Source: Cordilura impudica (taxonomy: Eukaryota > Arthropoda > Insecta > Diptera > Scathophagidae). From it: 64,000 bases of DNA. The stretch covers positions 97,773,946-97,837,945 of the forward strand of contig OY821517.1 of NCBI GenBank assembly GCA_963682025.1. Direction: 5' to 3'. The translations under genes and the position numbers were made by a program. Under the pieces are notes generated by a model. It worked only from the letters and a program-made list of their open reading frames with translations. It ran no database searches and had not been told where the DNA came from. This document shows, one piece after another, positions 23,031-36,400 of this stretch (position 1 is the first letter of the stretch; every line of letters begins with the position of its first letter).

Positions 23031-25470
23031 ATATTTGTATATCCATAATAACCGCATTACAGAAATAAATCGGTATATTAATTTATTTTTATAAAATTCT
23101 GCAATATTTTATCTTAGGGAAAATACATTTCTTTTGCATTAACCAACAGAGTGTTACTTCATTTTGCTCAGTGTGACTATGCCACAGTAGACGGCGCCAC
23201 AATTTTTGTTCTAATTAGCTTTGCAATAGTTATTTCTATTTTAACATGAATGTCAACCAACATTATAAATTAGATATCAAACGCAACAATGTTAGAAGTA
23301 TACACAGAGCTGAGTAACGAAGAAGTAATGTGTTTTTATATAAAATTATTATTCTTCTTTTCCTACAAAATACCCGATTGCGGTTGCATATAATTTTTAA
23401 AAATTTTGTATAATTACTAAAGCATTATTATTCACATAAATGCAAAATTGCACTTTTTTAATTTTCCATTCAAACTTAAGAAAATATCAATTCTAAAAAC
23501 TGGAATTCAGATTTCCAATTATAAATTAGAAACATCAATTGAATTTCAGAAAATTATATTAAAACCTCGGAAATAATGACTTGCAATTTAGAACACATCA
23601 ATTGAATTTTTGAAATATAAATTTTCTTCTTTAAACACAAATTGAAATTTAAAAAAACACCAAATATGTCTACATTTAAAAAAATATATTGCCATTCAGG
23701 AGACTTTAATAGCATTTCAGGATAAGAAAATATTAATTTAAATTGAATGAAGTTTAGAAAACCTCATATGATATTTAAGAATTGCGAACATAAAAATTGT
23801 TACATAACTAAAGCGCAATTTAAAGAGAATGTTATTTATATATTATTTTGAAAAAGAAATTTGGATGAAAATTTGACGTTTTTCAGAAAATAGAGATTAT
23901 TTTATTAAAAATTTGTCGGACATTTGTTTTTTTGCTTTTGGCATCTCTAATTAGAACCAGTGTTCAAGATGACTTCAAAATTTGACTTTTTGGTAGGCAA
24001 AGTAAAACCGAAAAAATTGAGGTTCGATAATTATTTCCAAGGAGTAGTATTTGGAGCTAATAAATGAAAATATATTTTATTATGATTGAGTTTGAAATTG
24101 TTCAGGCTCAAGATCAAATGTTTTTACCTTAAATAAAGCAAAAGCATTAGCACATTTGTTTCAAAAATTGAAAATTAAAAAATAATACAATTAAAAATAC
24201 GGAGGGCACGCCGTTAACGCTAAATGTAAGTTTAGAAAAACAAATTGTTTTTCTTGTTTTTTCAAGACAAAAACAAACATGCATATTGTAGTATGCAATG
24301 TATATTCGTATACAATCATATTTGTTTCAAAGTTGTTCTATATTTTAGTTTGTTATATTGGAAGAGGCTTAAATAGTATAACTTTTGCTTGAATTCTCAT
24401 TTGTTTGTTTTCAGCAAATATATATGAATTTAACTTTTTACCAAACAAACTATTTACTGCTTTGGGTTACTGATGAGGGTTGGTGACTCTTCCCGAAACA
24501 GCTGTATAACCTGTCATGCAGAATATAGATCAATTTTTGAAACAAATGTGCTAATGCTTTTGCTTTATTTAAAGTAAAAACATTTGATCTTGAGCCTGAA
24601 CAATTTCAAACTCAATCATTAAATTGATAAAGATCGAAAATAAGATTTTTTATTTTTATAAAAAATAATATGATTTTTTATTTTTATAAAAAATAATAAA
24701 ATTATATTTTATTATCGTCATTTAATTCAAAATCAAAAGTTGGCATCACTGGGTTAGATTTTGTATTGTATTGTGTTATTTTGTGTTACCACAAAATCTA
24801 ATAGTGAAAACTGCCTTTTGATATGTAAAAAAAAAATATATTCTCTATGTTTTCCAAATATGGCAATATTTTAACAAAAAAATTGAGAGAGCCTTTTTTT
24901 TGTTATTATTTTGTTACTCCATCCGACCTATATGGCCGCAATGAAGAATTATTTGGCCAGTTGAAAGGAACTATACAGCCATCACCAATTAGAACTATTC
25001 AACGCGTAAAGCCACCCTACACAACCACTACCTTCGCAATGGAGGTTAGAGTGAGCTATTTAATTTGCAAAAACTTAAACTAAATTAAACGAGAGGTTAT
25101 GTCATATAACCGGAAACGCATGCATATAGGTATATAACCTAAATGCATGCCGATCAGCAACCACGATGACCAAAAACTAACACCGAAACGTGTTTCCTTT
25201 TATCCGAAATAATAGAAAAGACAGAAACGATCTTTCCTCGTAGGAGCGCGAATTAATTATGGGAGAGAGCTTTATAGACTAACTCTTGAAATAAACAAAA
25301 GTCATCTGTTAAGCGGATCAACCCAAAGAATTTACTGAAATAATTTTGTATTAAGTGTAATAAATTGTATAATTTTTCAAACATTTTGTTTACATTTATT
25401 ATCAATACTCAAACCGAGGCGGAGGGTATCAAAGATTCGACAGAGCCGAATTTAACACTCTTACTTGTTT
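23031..25470 (+). mobile_element. Helentron-like family C copy 3
   Basis: Matches 6912-11909 without the foldback or the 580-bp insertion. 3' end: TTCGACAGAGCCGAA hairpin, then TTTAACACTCTTACTTGTTT. It holds its own 536-bp insertion (24083-24618). The ORF at 24847-25083 repeats, in reverse, the shadow ORFs in copies 1 and 2. This copy provides the empty site for foldback copy A. Confidence 0.7.
24083..24618. mobile_element. MITE with 90-bp inverted ends, possible TTA duplication
   Basis: Arms 24083-24172 and 24528-24618 are inverted copies with about one mismatch in 78 bases, starting TGATTGAGTTTGAAATTG. Flanks are TTA on both sides (24080-24082, 24619-24621), a 3-bp TWA duplication of the PIF/Harbinger kind. 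Chance cannot be excluded for three bases. It is absent from family C copies 1 and 2. A decayed relative seems to lie at 37600-37790. Confidence 0.6.
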
Positions 25471-26510
25471 AGAATTGAGATCCATAACACTGTTACTCGT
25501 ACTGCAAACGATTTTTGCATAAAAAGTGTATGAAAACGTGGTATTAATAAACAATGGGTCCGGGTTGCATGTGACAAACAAATCTTGACGCTATACACGC
25601 TGGCGATGCTTTTTTTATATACCTTATAAAATAGTAATAGCACCTTAATAGTCACAAAATCATTAAAACTGCAACCCAAAAAGTCATAAACTTATTCCGA
25701 AACATGGTCCCGAACTCGTAAACCATATACGTACGTTATAATCCGGTTAAAACGTCTTCCTATTTTTAAGAAGTAACCCGACGAAGTCCTAGTATAAACC
25801 TCCAATCCCTACAAAATGGCATCAGCAGCGAATGTCGAACTTATTTTCTGATATTAATAGGTAATGTAATCAATACCCTATGTACCATAAAGTTAATATA
25901 ATGACTAAAGGACAAATGCTCATCTATATAGAAACCCAGGGCTTTAAAATATGATACAAATGCAAGATGAGGGTCATTCAGAACGAGGTTATAAACTTTT
26001 CCTAGCCTACAAATAAACTCAATTAAATTTTGATTTTTGAAATAATCATTTATTACCCTAACTCATTTTTAGACTCTGCAACAGCAACTAAGTGTAAATC
26101 ATCAGCATACATGTACCGCTTTAATGGAACCAAAGATAATAGTATGTCATTCACATATATCAAAAACAGGAATGGTCCCAAAATGTTGCATTAAGGGACG
26201 CTTCTGTAAGTAGATTCAGTCGAAGATATATTAAATTGTGTTTGTACGAACTTTGTTCTTTGTCTTAAAAGTGATTAAGTAAGCCTGCAAGCTCTTCTTA
26301 AATTAGCGAAGAGCTTACTTAAAAGCACTACATGAGATATGGATTCAAAAGCTCTACTAAAATCTAAGCTGATCATAGCTGATAATTGATATTTATCTAA
26401 ACCATTTTGAGTTTCTTGTAAAATATCCAGTATGTGAGTAGTAATATTGCGCTGTTTCCTTAATCCGGACCGATATTCCAATGAAAGGTTTTCTCTCCTA
26501 ACGTGATATC
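25461..26510 (-). pseudogene. Jockey-like LINE, reverse transcriptase and C-terminus, decayed
   Basis: On the minus strand the pieces come in LINE order. First RT motifs SGLRKQRNITTHILDILQE and SAMISLDFSRAFESISH (26275-26481), with the first catalytic Asp. Then IPVFDIYVNDILL and RYMYADDLHLV (26040-26200), with the YADD box. Next is a thumb-like segment LGFYIDEHLSFSHYINFMV (about 25930). Last is a C-terminus RTHCLLIPRFHTLFMQKSF (25461-25600) as in many jockey/CR1-type ORF2 proteins. Several frameshifts and stops separate them. 5' part absent. Confidence 0.75.
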
Positions 26511-26574
26511 ACATTTGAGCATTTATTAACATTTCTAAAACCTTGGAGCGGACAGATACCGTATTAACAGGATC

Positions 26575-26895
26575 ATAATCACTGCAGCTTATAGGATTTT
26601 TAATACTGTTAGTGGATATACTGGTGCACTGTCTTGATAAAACAACACATTCCTTTTCGCCAAATGCGGCTTGTTTTTCCTTAATTTCTCCTCCTTTTTT
26701 TGACACGATTCTTCCATTTCAGTCCACTGTTTCGACTGTTTCCTTAACACAGGTGTGAAGTGGTGGACCCATGTCTCATCCTCGTTTAAACTCTGCCACC
26801 TAATATTTTATGGTAGTAACCGAAGGAGCAAACTCTCCCGCAGTAGCCCATTTACTTCTGATGATGCTTTGGAACTTAAAAAATAATTTGTATAA
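26575..26895 (-). pseudogene. mariner transposase relic 2
   Basis: The minus strand reads DETWVHHFTPVLRKQSKQW, the signature around the first catalytic Asp of mariner transposases. In another frame it reads HLAKRNVLFYQDSAP, the second Asp region (usually FHQDNAP). Frameshifts and stops are present. No ends found. It lies just upstream (on the minus strand) of the decayed LINE. Confidence 0.75.
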
Positions 26896-27230
26896 GGTTC
26901 CACCAAACTAATTTTTTTTTAAACCACTGTCGCCATCACGTCAGATTTTTCTGATATTTTTTAAACGTTATCCAGAATAAAATAAAAAATCCCCAGTATG
27001 AAAGAAAGATAATTTAAAGAAAAGAAACATTTTCTTAAAAAAGACACAGTTATTTATAAAAAATTAAAGATTAGTTATAATATTATTCAAAGGAAAATAG
27101 GAAAAACCTTTATATTGAAGGAAAAATAAGTTTAAATATATTAGAGAATATACGAGTATACAATGAAATTATCTAACGATAATACCAGTATACACGTCAT
27201 TTTCAATTTAATAATTTGTATTTCGGAGCT
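26896..27230. other. No recognised feature
   Basis: AT-rich, possibly 3' untranslated remains of the next LINE. No gene. Confidence 0.5.
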
Positions 27231-27239
27231 GCTATTAAG

Positions 27240-28440
27240 CCAATGGTATGCATTCCCTTATTAGTTGATAAGTTTTTTTATGAAGTTGAAAATTAGTTCA
27301 TATCCAGTTTCGTTGTGCAAAAGTTGAGTTGAATATCTCCAATTTTTGTTGTTTATGATTTTGAGAAATTTATTTTGAATGATTTGTAGTTTTTTCAAAT
27401 GTGTTTTTGCTGCATTGTACCAGATGGGACTAGCATAAGTCAAAGCTGGTCGAATCACACTTTTGAATATTAAGTTTTTGTTCTTAAGGTTAAGGGGTGA
27501 ACGTTTACTAAGGATTGGCCACAAGGCTCTGATAGTTTTCATGGATTTCATACAGATTTGACTGATGTGTCTTGCAAAGTTAAGTTTCTTATCGAGGCAA
27601 ACACCAAGATATTTGACGTCGTTTTTAATTGTCAGGTTCTGATTTTGGAAACTTAACTGGCGACTTGGTAATCATTTGGGAGAGTTGTTGTAAAGGAATA
27701 TAATAGCCTGAGTTTTAATAGGGTTTATTTTTATTTTCCATTTATAAAGGTATTTGCTACATGCAGAAAATCCTTTTTGCATTTTCTTCATCAATGCTTA
27801 AGTCAGTTTACTAGACGTTATGAGAGACGTATAATCAGCATAGTAAGCAACTTTCATGTACGAGGGGGGAGAAAAATCCGATGTATAAATTGAATACAAT
27901 AATGGTGATGGTATTGAACTTTGTGGTAGGCCAGCAGTAATTTGTTTCGGAGAAGCAAATGTTTCGTTAATAGCTACTACGAACGTTCTATCAGTGAGAA
28001 AATCCGCAATAAGCTTGCACAAATATTTTGGTATATTAGCTTGGAGAAATTTATAAATAAGACCGTTGTGCCAAACAGTATCAAATGCCTTTTCTACGTC
28101 CAGAACAATTAAGCCTGTAGATTTTTTAATTCGTTTGCTGTGCTTTATTATATTTGTGATACGGTTTATTTGGTGTACTGCGCTATGTTGTTTTTTAAAT
28201 CCAAATTGTTCATTTGCCAATATTGATGTATTTTCAATAGTACTGTAAATTCGATTTTGAATATATTTCTCAAATAGTTTGCCAAGGTTACTTAATAAGC
28301 TTATTGTCCTATAACTATGTGGACTGTGCTTAGGCTTATTTGGTTTCGAAATAGCAATGATTTTCGCCTCTTTAAAATGTTTTGGAAAGTAATTGATTTT
28401 TAAACAGCCGTTTAATGATTAATAATAATTTTACTGCCTT
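27240..28440 (-). pseudogene. Jockey-clade LINE ORF2, reverse transcriptase to C-terminus
   Basis: Minus-strand pieces in order. SYRTISLLSNLGKLFEKYI (about 28270-28330) is the start of the RT fingers. EQFGFKKQHSAVHQI and GLIVLDVEKAFDTVWHNGL follow, with the first catalytic Asp. AGLPQSSIPSPLLYSIY deviates from the usual LPQGS. The catalytic box reads YYADY in place of YYADD. The thumb region SVIRPALTYASPIWYNAAKT (27261-27551) is in another frame. Endonuclease and ORF1 are missing. The 5' side ends at family B copy d. Mutations in the catalytic box make it inactive. Confidence 0.8.
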
Positions 28441-28451
28441 AGGAGGTAATT

Positions 28452-29216
28452 AAACCCTATACCACTATGTGGTTTGGGTATAATGACTTTGTGCTGCTGT
28501 TTGTAACAACCAAAAATATTTGACCTAGACCCATCTTTAATTATACCGATCGAATCAGAATCATTTTTTGAGTTGATTTAACAATGTCCGTCGTCCGTCC
28601 GTCCGTCCGTCCGTCTGTGTGTCCACGTAAACCTTGTAATCAAACTGCAGGTCGCAAATATGAATATATTTTGATGAAATTTGGCATATAAGCTTTTATC
28701 GGCCATGGGATGAACGGTATTGAAATTGGTGAGAATCGGTCCATGTTCAGACCTAGCCCCCATACAAATTACCCCTATGAAATCGACATAAATTGCCATA
28801 AGATCCAAATTGTCATAAAGATCTTACTCAAATCGGGTTTGTATGTGTTTATTACATCCATTAATGAGCAGTCCAAAAATGATCCCTTTGGCCCCATATA
28901 GACTGCTTCCCGATCTTCACTTAAATCTATTAAAAACAAAAATAATGCACTGATTCTTCTCAAATTTTGTTTGTATATATTTTTGCAAAATACAAGAGAC
29001 TTTATCAAACATGATCAGGATTGGTCCATTTTTGGACCTAGTCCCCATATAGATATAGCATCCGATATGAACTTTTTAATAAAAATCCCACTCAAATTTG
29101 GTTTTTGCTTATTTTCTATGTCCAGTAAGTTGGGCCTAAGAGATAGGGTTTCTAAACGCATGGTATAGGGTATCGTATAGTCGGTCTAGACCGACTATAA
29201 TTTTCTTACTTGTTTT
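28452..29216 (+). mobile_element. HINE family B, copy d
   Basis: Complete-looking plus-strand copy: ACCCTATACCACTATGTGG start, GTCC tract at 28587-28623, and TCGGTCTAGACCGACTATAA hairpin then TTTTCTTACTTGTTTT. ORFs 28578-29168 on both strands are repeat sequence shared with the other copies. Confidence 0.8.
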
Positions 29217-29283
29217 TACATAGATATATTAATAGAAAATATTTAGTTAAGGCTTACCTAACACTAACAATTCTGATAAGAAT

Positions 29284-29641
29284 TATTATAATATTAATAG
29301 GCTAGGCGATTTTTTGTGACCGATGTTTTGTTCCACCATTTTATCCCAATTTGGACCAAATGTATATTATTTGGAAGGTATTTCTTTTTAGCTGTTTTCC
29401 AGATTTACAGATTTTTTAAATTTTGTCCTTTATTTTGAGTAAATTGCATTTAAAGTTGCTACTAGCACATACATAAAATTAGACATATGCTATGAGTGTG
29501 TTTATTACATTTGCTAATGAGTGTGTTATCTGCATTCACAATAATAAAAAGCCAGAAAAGTGTTGGTTTATAAATTGGATAAGATGAAAAATAAAGTTGC
29601 CTAGATATTGCACTCGAATTTTGAGCGCTGGAATCTACTAG
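29284..29641 (+). mobile_element. Small Helitron-like element, family H2 copy 2
   Basis: TATAATATTAATAGGCTAGG start (first base pair altered from TC) and GGAATCTA-CTAG-T end. Same layout as 16426-16803 and 42768-43144. Confidence 0.65.
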
Positions 29642-29699
29642 TTATAATAAATGCTGGTCAGAAAAGAAAAACAAATGATTAATAAATTTAAATGGTTAA

Positions 29700-29815
29700 G
29701 AATCGGAATCTTAAATTGGCAAACATGGCCAAAATTGTTTATAATCTTAAGTTTAAGATATAGGTGTAGGGTACTAAATATTCGATACCGCCGAATGTAA
29801 CATTCTTCCTTATTA
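29700..29815 (+). mobile_element. Helentron-like family C 3' end relic
   Basis: ATTCGATACCGCCGAATGTA followed by ACATTCTTCCTTATT resembles the family C terminus (hairpin TTCGRC...GCCGAA, then TTTAACACTCTTACTTGTTT) with several substitutions. Confidence 0.4.
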
Positions 29816-30640
29816 TATAGTAAATTTGTAACACTATTTCTTATGTTAATATTAAAGACAATTTGAAAAAAATAAAATCATGTAAAAAATAATTTCTACT
29901 CGATTAATCGAGTGGATTAAGTTAGTTAGTTGAAATTTGGTCGTTCGAATAATAGATTGACAAAAAATTATATTCGTTTAATCACTCAACTATTATTCGA
30001 CTGGATATACTACCTACCAGGGTAGGTCAAATTGTGTGGATGCAAATAAATTAAAAAACCGTTTAAGAAAACCGAAACCTATGCAAAATTCTAAAAAACT
30101 TTTACCAAGAAATGAAAGATCCACCATGAATTATTATCCTGCGCAAATCAACATGAAAATTATATAGATAAGAACAAAATTTTTTTGCTTTGTTCTTACT
30201 AGGCATTGATTAAGTAATTAATCTAACGGGATAACTGTAGCTTATAAAATTAGTTTGTAAATTTTTGTCGTGATTGAGTTGTGCACATGTTGTTCGAATT
30301 TCTTCGTTGCTCAAATCCTTTTTAAAATGGAAACATCAGTAAATCCATCGATTCTTCCGATTCGGGAAGGGACGCGTTTTCAGTAAATGTTGGGTCAAGT
30401 TTTTTGTTCCCTGCATTAGCGATTTTGGCTTAACAAGTAAATTTAGTGAAACAAAACTTCCAAGTAAAGGCGATGTTTTTAAAATAATATTTTATAAGTG
30501 ATCGGTAGAAACGAAAAATAGAAAACACTCAGGAAGTAGCTAAGAAAATAATAGCATTTTGGAGCAAAATTAATGTCTCAATGATCAATGAGAAAAGTGT
30601 AGTGAAAAGTTAAACATTTTGATTAACGGAAACCTTAAAT
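29816..30640. other. No gene; short inverted repeats
   Basis: Contains CGATTAATCG at about 29901 and the pair CGAATAATAG (about 29945) and CTATTATTCG (about 29990). Otherwise AT-rich without coding potential. Confidence 0.5.
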
Positions 30641-32330
30641 AATATATTTTGCATCGGTAAATGCAAATGTACGAAAAAAAATGCCAGTTGCTGGGGAATG
30701 CTTCCTCATCACCTAAAAGAGCCATGATTGATCAGCAGACGACAAGAAAAAACACCCTTCCCGAATGCGTTGCTCAACAATTAACTCAACTGCCAGACAG
30801 CTTAGATCCTTCATATTTTATTGGTCCAAGTTTGCAAAACCACCTATAAAACCAATTTTTCTGCAAAAAGGACTTTCCAGTAAGTTTTTGATAGGGTTGC
30901 TTCCTGTTTTGCTACGGCTTTATTTAAAGACATTGTTATGGAAAAATCTGAAGTAGCTCGAAGAATTTAAAGGCAGGGAGTTGGTTCGTAGAATGCATTA
31001 TAACGGTGGAGATTTGTTAGCATTTTCTTTTGATGGAAAAAAATTATACACTAACAGAAAGAAATAATTGGGAAATACCATCCGGAACTTAAGAAATAAA
31101 GCCATATAGTGATTCCTAAAGAGCCGGAAAGCAAATTGTTGGGTCATTAAAGTCGACACTGAAGACGCCAATACAAAATAAATTAAACCATACGAGTTCT
31201 TACAGGAGTAAAATACGTCTCTTACCAACTTAATAGGGATTCGTTGCGCTGGATAACCTTCTAATACTAGCATTGAAAATGGCGTAAGCAGAAGGTTCAA
31301 AATTTTGTTAGAGAAACTATTGCATTCGTTTGCTTGCTTGCTGCATTTTAATGAACTTCCGTTTCGCCATCTATTTAATGCTGTGGAAATGTCCGCTACA
31401 AGTGGGCCACGTACTGTCTAAGTAAATTACTTAAAACCCTCGAACAACTTCCGGTTGGCACAAAGTTATTTTAAAATAGGCTTAATTTTGTACCTCAACT
31501 AAAAAAACAAAAAAATATTAAAATATTAAAATAAAGCAACACTTCCCGCAGTTGAAATAAAAATTAAACTCCTAAGCTTTGTATTGATTTTTTGCTTTTT
31601 TAGCTAACAAACTTTTTGTTGCATGTTTACCACATTTTAACACGATTTCTTTCGGAAATATGCATCCAGAAAAGGAAACTGAATATGAAGAAGATTTATC
31701 TACTGAAGTTTTATATCTTTATCTGTAGCCAATGCTGTAATGGAGGGTTTTTGTTCCCAAGATTTAACCAACATGAAACGGAGACAAATAGTCCACTCTC
31801 ATTGGCAGCAGCCTTTTACGCCTATACGTTGCAACTAGTTCACCGTCCAGAAATTCAATCAGTTTAGCAACTTACATTACGAAATTCTATATGCCAATGT
31901 ACTTGAATGTGAAGCCTATAACTCAGTTGTATGTCGCAGCTCACTTTTTTATAAATTTAAGCGGCCAACTCAATTTTTACCACAAGACCTACGAGGAATT
32001 AAAAAAATATTAATCTAAAATAACGCATTTTTTGCTCATTCCGAAAATATTTTATTAACAATACATTTTGATGACAGAAAAACTGTACACGAAAGAGCCA
32101 TAATAAAAACTCTGCATTACTGTGACCAGCTGTATGACACAACTGAACTAAGTGTTCATAAGAACCATTTAATTAACTTCGACTACACAGATTATACGAA
32201 TTTTATATACTTAGACGATGACAATATCTTATCCGAGCCTCCATTTACTGCAAGCATTCATTCCATACAAATACTTGTTGGATTATAGAGAGTGACCTGA
32301 CCCAGAAATTCCATCACACATTCAAGGAAC
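30640..32330 (+). pseudogene. Relic of an unclassified dispersed ORF
   Basis: Broken plus-strand reading frames carry blocks I recall from an uncharacterised, widely scattered invertebrate ORF family. FNELPFRHLFNAVE and ATSGPRTV lie at about 31350-31420. MPMYLNVKPI lies at about 31890. FFAHSENILLTIHFDD and HERAIIKTLHY lie at about 32030-32110. The order fits one protein. Stops and frameshifts are many. The short frame at 30661-30849 may be its N-terminal part. Family recognition is from memory and without alignment; whether it belongs to a transposon is not known to me. Confidence 0.45.
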
Positions 32331-32423
32331 TGAACGATGTGTGTAATAGAGATGAAGTTATGGCAGTGACTGTAGAAAGTCGCACCAGATTCTACAGCGA
32401 ATGGAGAGTAAAAAAGATTTGTA

Positions 32424-32537
32424 CCCTGTTTCCGTAACACAATTCGTCACAGACGAACGAAAATTTGTGTGTATTTTGTTTTTGTTCTTCATACAAATTT
32501 TCGTTCGTCTGTGACGAATTGTGTTATGGAAACAGGG
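32424..32537. mobile_element. 114-bp hairpin MITE with TA duplication
   Basis: Arms of about 48 bp pair with one mismatch: CCCTGTTTCC(G/A)TAACAC on one side and its reverse complement on the other, around a 19-bp loop. TA flanks both ends (32422-32423 and 32538-32539). TA duplication and near-perfect hairpin fit a Tc1/mariner-superfamily MITE. Confidence 0.8.
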
Positions 32538-32539
32538 TA

Positions 32540-33440
32540 TTAAAAAACTAATTCAACCTCCTTTCACTAAGAGGACTTCCTCATTAATTTTCTTTTTTCA
32601 TTTTTGTTATTTTAAGTAAAATAACATATAAAAAAAAGCATTAAGTTACTTTAAATAATATTAGCTTTCCGTTTTATTAAAAAAAAAATTATTACCGAAA
32701 TAAATCTAAGTAATTTTTCTAAGTATGAGAACCTGTTTGACCAGTTTATGTTTTATTTTTATCAACAGTCAAAACATATAAAAATGTTAGTTGAATTTAA
32801 TTAAATGATAGTGCTAAATTCTTTCAAATGGAGTTGCAGTTGTTTTAAATACATTTCTATTAGTTTTTCTTACATTTTATTCTAAATGTTGTTTAAATTT
32901 TATTTTAAATGTTCAGCAGCTTATTTTGTTTGCATTCATTACACAAAATATTAAATTTGAAAGAAAAATACAAAACGTTATGACCATTTTTTATTTTTTG
33001 AATGATGTGATAGTGTTTTTTAATCCAGCTATACAGTTTATAGGATAATGGAAGCAGAAAATTTTTAGGTCGATTTGGGCAGAATAGGATTTGATCACAG
33101 ACCCATGGTTGCTTGAGAAATTTTTCTTAGAATTTCATGTTGATTACGTTTTTAACAAAAAAAAAAAAAAAAAATGACCCACCCTAATACACACATTTTT
33201 ATTTAATTACCTTTTTTGACAGTTGCTAATTCCAGATATGTATGTGCAATATAAAAAAAATTAATTTAGGAATTTTGATGAAGATCGACTGAATGAAAAT
33301 GTTATAATGAGTGAATATAACGGTTATAAATCTCCTCAACAAATAAAATAGCACTTGTTGTACGTAATCCGTTGAAAAAATATTTTTCTTAAAGTTAATG
33401 CTTAACTATAGTTTCTCAATTTAAAAATAAGTCACAATGA
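32540..33440. other. No recognised gene
   Basis: AT-rich, with a 17-base A run at about 33158-33174. No coding potential or clear element. Confidence 0.55.
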
Positions 33441-33450
33441 AATCTATCTA

Positions 33451-36400
33451 TCTATATATATAAAAGGCTGACTGACACATTCATCATCGCCCAGCCCAAA
33501 CCGCTCAACCTAGAAACTTGAAATTTGGCATGTAGGTTCCTTTTATAGAGTGTAGATCCACTAAGACGGCATTTTTGGAAATTCGAACTTTTAGGGGTAA
33601 AAAAGGGTAAAAACGGCCGAAAAAATTTCATTTTTAAAAAATCTTTAAAAAGGTCCTAGGAGTATGAAATTTAGAATGTGGGTTCCCTTTGGGACGCAGA
33701 TTCGAACGCAAATAAGGATTTTTGGAAATTCGCATTTTAAGGGGATAAAATGGTCCAAAAAAGGACATTTAAAATATATTTAAAAAAGGTCCCAGGAATA
33801 TCAAATTTTTAACGTAGGTTCCTTTTACGACGCAGACTCGAACCAAAATATGTATTTTTGGAAATTCGCATTTTAAGGGGTAAAAAGGGATAAAAATATC
33901 CCAAAAGAGACATTTGGGGTCCTATTGGGAGGCAGATTCGAACCGAAATAGAGATTCTTATAATTTCGCGATTTAAGGAGCTAAAAAGGGAAAAATACGG
34001 CCCAAAAAGGGACATTTTTAAGCATGGCCCCAGAAATATGAAAGTTCGAATGTAGATTTTAAAGGTTACACCTTTAAACGGCCAAAAAAGGGAAATTTTT
34101 AAAAGTGATCCCATGAATATGAAATTTCGAATGTAGGTTCTTTTTGGGACGCATACTCCAACCAAAAAATGGATTTAAGAAAATTCGTAGTTTAAGGGGG
34201 AAATAAGAATAATTAATCGTCTTGAAACTTTTACAGTAGGTAACTGCCTATCCGGAAGGAAAAACAGGCTATATTTTTTGGATTTTTCAAGTGGGCGTGG
34301 CACCTCCCATTCAAAGTGAATTTTTAACATCTAATTTTAATATGTAATATCTGGAGTACGACGACAACAAGAGTTCTGAAACTATGTACATGTACATATT
34401 AAAATAATTCGAGGAGTTGCGGAAAAATGGTAAATATTAATGTCATATATCTAGAGTACTGTAATATGTAAAGAGTTGAGACTTTGTATGGGTTCATAAG
34501 TTATCAACGTTAGTACTCGAAAAAAATGGGCGGAATCCGATCAGTGGGCGTGGTACCTCGCATACAAAGTAAATATATAATGTCATACTAGGCTGGCCCT
34601 TCATAAAAAAAGTGTTCAAACTGTCGGTCTCACCCCCAAGAAATATGCGAATAGCAAAAAAACTGAGAAAAACAAAGTTTTGGGCCAATCAGAAAACGTT
34701 TAGTCGTGGCGCAAAGCGATTGAAAATTTCAAGTGTGTTTATATGGGGAAAATGTGACTTTTTTTCAGATTTTACGAAAATTTCGTTCTATACTTTAATT
34801 TTCCCGACAAGCTGTTATATAATTCAGGATCCGCATTTTTTTTCAACTTTGAGAAATTGATTAAAGCCATCATTCTTCTTTGATTTCTATACCTATAGGT
34901 ACTCAGATATGAAGTATTGTTTAATTACCACGTTGTTAACCTATTGCGCATTGAGGCCGAAAATTGGAAATTGTTTGATAAAATTTATAAAACTCCTTTT
35001 TCAAGTTTGAAAAAATTTTCGTAAACAAAATTTAAAAAAAATAATCTATCACTTCAAGGTTTTATGAAATACATGTTGCAGATTAACTGTGTGATTTTTT
35101 AAGTAAATCCCTCTACCAGAATTTTTTTGACAAGGATTTTATTTTTTCGGATTTCGAGAAAAATTGGATTTTTGTGAAATATTCTGTAAATGTACTCTTT
35201 CTAAACACTTTGTGTCAAAAATTCATCATTTTTCTACTATTGAATGTTATGTTTTATCTCAATAGCCTAGGGTTTCGGAAAAAGTAATATGACTCCATTA
35301 ACCCTTTTGTAATTGGGGTCACATATGACCCCAAACTAATTAAAGACAATTTATGCAAAAAATTCAAATATTTTGTAAGTGCTGTCCAATTTTTAGATGC
35401 GACGCTTAAAATATAATAACCAAATGTGTAGAAGTTTCGTCCAAAAAATTTGGGATAAATCCGAGAACATTAACCCATTATTTGCCAAGGCCAGCTTTGG
35501 ATTTTAAGATATTTTAAAATAAAAATGACCTAAAACGAGTTTATCTATTAAACTCGTTGATACCACTATTTGGAATTTAAGGAAAATAATTCGGTTAATT
35601 TTTTATTTATTTAACCCTTCAGTGCTCCTGAGATCAAAATTATCCATTGTGCTATATCTCTGGTGAAATTATCTGCTTATTGCTCGCAAATAAAAATTAA
35701 AACTACTTAATTCATATGTCTAAAAAATATTTAATTTTGTAATTTATTCCATTAAGAGTAGTATTAATTTAATATTACCTTTAATATATATTATTATATT
35801 TGAAATTTACTTTTATTTAATAAACTATTTAAAACTGGGAAATAAAATGATAGAAGTGACATTGAAGATAATATAAAGCGACCGATTATAAAAAATCAAA
35901 AAATGTCAACCATTATATGTAATGGCATCTTCACCGATTGACCTGAAATTTTTGTTTTTTTTTATGTTTTTTATCAATATCCACCAAATTGATGGGTGAG
36001 ACAGCAAGAAATTCAACTATTACTTTATTACATAAAGTAATTTTATAACAAAATTGGTTAAAAGTTGTTTTAATTTATATTCGCGATCAATAAGCAGATA
36101 ATTGCACCAAAGATATATCACAATGGATTATTTTGATCCCAGGAGCACTGAATGGTGAAATAAATAAAAATTAACCGAATTATTTTTCTTAAATTCTAAA
36201 TAGTGGTATCAACGAGTTTAATAGAAAAACTCGTTTTAGGTCAGTTTTATTTTAAAATATCTTAAAATCCAAAGCTGGCCTTGGCAAATAATGGGTTAAC
36301 GTTCTCGGATTTATCCCCAATTTTTGGAACGAAACTTCTACATATTTGGTTATTATATTTTAGGTGTCGCATCTAAAAATTGGACAGCACTTACAAAATA

